Shown here one piece after another: positions 61,925 to 64,000 of a DNA stretch of 64,000 nucleotides (positions are counted from its first letter, which is position 1; every line of letters begins with the position of its first letter). The notes beneath the pieces are model-generated. The model saw only the letters and a program-made list of their open reading frames with translations, was not told the DNA's origin and did no database searches. The position numbers and the translations under genes are program-made. Source of the stretch: Blakeslea trispora (lineage: Eukaryota > Mucoromycota > Mucoromycetes > Mucorales > Choanephoraceae); the NCBI GenBank assembly GCA_025331445.1, contig JAIWNE010000077.1:1-64000 (forward strand). The letters are read 5' to 3'.

Positions 61925-62829
61925 TAAAGTTCCATATCAGAGCCAACGTCAGAGTCAACCTGAGGTTCAGTGCGGAAAGCAAACTGAGAGGAGGAGGAAG
62001 AGGTCTTTGGAAGCCTAGCTTCAGCAGCAGCGACGCACATCTTGACATCATCGTCATCAATCTAGCCCCACTCCAAGAAAGAGCGAGCAACAGGAGAAAC
62101 AACGAGAGGACGGAGGAAAGAGAGAGTAGAGATGGCACGATCACGTACCAACTCGAGCATTTGTTGTTCTCTTTCATCGTCAGAGAGAGAGGAGAACTTG
62201 GGATCGGCGAGGTGGGCAGGGCTTAAAGGATCGAAATCCGTAATGAGTTCGGCGCCGGCTTTCTGCATGACAGCAGTGAATTGCTCCACATACTGGACAT
62301 GCATAAGCACACCAAGAACACCAGAGGCAGGAAAGGAAATGTCGAGAACTCGACCAGTGTCAACGCCAATACGGCGAAGACGAGAGCGAACTTCAGATCG
62401 ATTGATCTTTCTGGAACGCCCAAGGTAGACGTATTTAAAGCCTTGAGGACCTTTGGCCCCAGGGCTCACAAAGAAACGAGCAATAGCTGCACGCTTCTTG
62501 GTTGAAGGTGCACGTACCTTCTTGGCAGGTGCAGGAGGAGGAGAGACAGCGGGCTTGGCAGCAGCAGCGGCCCAGGAAGAAGCAGAGATACCATTGGAGG
62601 CAACAGAGACTTGGGAGTCAGGTACGGTCATCTGATTGTCAACTAATTTGAGAAGTCTTTCATTCTCAGTAGCTAATTTTTTATTTTTTTCCTCCAGGGA
62701 AAAAATTTTTTCTTGAAGAGATTCAATATGTTTGAAGAGCCCATCATGTTGTTGAACTTGTTGTTGCAAGTCAACTTGTGAGTTGCGAACAAAGGAGGTA
62801 GGTGCATGTGATTGCAATGGTGAAGTCAT
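61924..62829 (-). pseudogene. LINE ORF1 with premature TAG
   Basis: The N-terminus has a coiled coil (about residues 30-65, ESLQEKIFSLEEKNKKLATE). An Ala/Pro-rich basic linker precedes an RNA-binding-like domain (FKYVYLGRSRKINRSEVRSRL, VLGVLMHVQYVEQF). The open frame stops at TAG 62062-62064 after 255 codons. The same frame is open for a further 45 codons and ends in DVGSDMEL with TAA 61926-61924. That TAA overlaps the ATG of ORF2 by one base (TAATG). The read-on and the neat overlap suggest that the TAG is a mutation, not the true end. Confidence 0.75.
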
Positions 62830-62900
62830 CTCGAAAAGTAACTTTCAAAACGACTCGACAAAAAATAGGTATAACTGTTGCTAGAGGTCTACGCTTTCGC

Positions 62901-64000
62901 TGAAAGTTATGTATGTTGTTACTGTTGACTTGGGTGGTAAGCTAATATACTTCTTTAGTATACTGGCTTCTGATTGGCTAAAATTTGGAGGGGTAGATCA
63001 CGTGACTTAATCCGAAGGAGTAAAAGTGATGGAAAAGCGAAAGTGACAACTTTATAATCAACCCGTATATTACCTTTGATTCGAACAAGTGAAAATAACA
63101 AATGCAAAGGGAGATAGAAGACTGTAAAAGACTATCGATTATACTAAGGGGAGAAAATAAACAGGAAATAGGCACTTGAACGCTTTAAAGATAGAATTTA
63201 AAGGTAGTATGTAACAGTAGAGATATATTTTCAGAGAGTCAAATAAAAATCAACAATGATAATTATTAGAAAATAAAAAAAACAATAAAATTCTTAAAGA
63301 TGAATAAAAAGATGTCAAAAGATATATAAAAAAAAGATATCCGTAAAAGTACACCCATACAAAATAAAATAAGCTAAATAATTGATACAATCACAGTGAT
63401 ACCAAATAGAATAGTGATTCAGAGAAATATGGTTCAGACATCTTTAGGGATTATTTCCTAAACCAGGAACAACGTGCACAATCATTTCACCGACTGTCAA
63501 CCTGTCACTGCAGAAATTTTGTTGTACCAAAGTTAATCGCTGCTCTAATTCAATAGCTTAAATCAAATAAGCTTTTGCTGAGAGATCACAACAGACAGAT
63601 GCATATATCACCGAAATAGAGTAACAGCCCAAGGTAATAGAAATAGAGTTGATAAGCCCAAATAGAGATAATACCGAGGTCTTGCTGAACTAAATAAGAT
63701 AATAAATGTATAACAAGCTATAGCACAAATCAATTTCAGTAATACAAAAAAAAATAAGGAAAAATAAAGTAAATAAGGTAGAATAATAAAATAAAATAAA
63801 ATAAAGTAATCACAACAAAAATAAAAATAATAAGAATACAAATCAAGATCAAAGGGGAAAAGAAACCAACAGAACATAACAAAACTGAATGAAAACAACA
63901 CTCTTGCACTCTGGTCAACAACATATACATATATCCACTTGAATGATAAGCAGGCTGAGGTTATACATCAAATGCGAAGGAAGGATACCATTGGCTACAA
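62901..64000. other. 1.1 kb AT-rich end region
   Basis: No gene is recognised. It includes long A-rich stretches near 63240-63350 and 63740-63850. Short frames on the minus strand are low-complexity. Confidence 0.35.

Larger units (their letters stand above)
57718..62900 (-). mobile_element. LINE non-LTR retrotransposon with nested insertion
   Basis: A two-ORF non-LTR retr­otransposon on the minus strand. ORF1 is at 62829-61924 and ORF2 at 61924-57718, interrupted by an 876 bp insert. The coding part is GC-richer than its surroundings. The order endonuclease, reverse transcriptase, Cys-His knuckle places it with APE-type LINEs. The 5' limit is estimated from the end of recognisable sequence; no target duplication of the LINE itself was identified. 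Confidence 0.85.

Overview
The window is nuclear DNA of a filamentous fungus, most likely an early-diverging Mucorales-type species (Mucor, Rhizopus, Parasitella and relatives). The grounds are AT-rich DNA with long poly(A)/poly(T) runs, many 50-60 bp GT-AG introns (a few GC-AG), fungal versions of conserved eukaryotic genes, and decayed TnpB-like Fanzor genes of the kind common in Mucoromycota. Almost every gene is split, so the gene models below were assembled by joining exons at splice sites that keep the reading frame. No rRNA, tRNA or CRISPR array was seen.

Bases 1-29,000 are gene dense. In order: the 3' part of a Nic96/Nup93 nucleoporin gene, an AIG1-type GTPase, lunapark, a Ctr copper transporter, ribosomal eL32, a vacuolar-type amino acid transporter, a SANT-domain protein, a divergent Atg8, a PAP2 lipid phosphatase, a Swi3/TIPIN replication-fork factor, mitochondrial ClpX, U1-C, an AlkB-like dioxygenase, Sam50, a cysteine-rich secreted protein, a damaged-looking short-chain dehydrogenase, poly(A) polymerase, a secreted PLC-like phosphodiesterase, a CHFR-like RING protein and a PKA catalytic subunit. 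Several neighbours are convergent with stops only 12-130 bp apart, and U1-C and the AlkB gene share a 98 bp divergent promoter.

Bases 29,000-36,100 are a graveyard of mobile-element genes: a Fanzor relic on the minus strand, the 3' piece of a second Fanzor-like gene on the plus strand, and a relic of an unrecognised family with a nuclease-like D...E-x-K pattern. Bases 36,100-56,300 return to genes, more loosely spaced: a Pro-Thr repeat secreted protein, a coiled-coil protein, ribosomal eS1, the GPI inositol deacylase Bst1, two CipC-like stress proteins in tandem, methionine aminopeptidase 1, an SRA1/Sec31-domain protein, a Rim2-type mitochondrial nucleotide carrier and an orphan ORF.

Bases 56,400-62,900 hold a two-ORF LINE on the minus strand. 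Its ORF1 and ORF2 overlap as TAATG. ORF1 has an in-frame TAG, and ORF2 is split by an 876 bp element flanked by the 7 bp duplication GTACTTG. A diverged, inverted copy of that element lies at about 56,400-57,095. The last 1.1 kb shows no gene.
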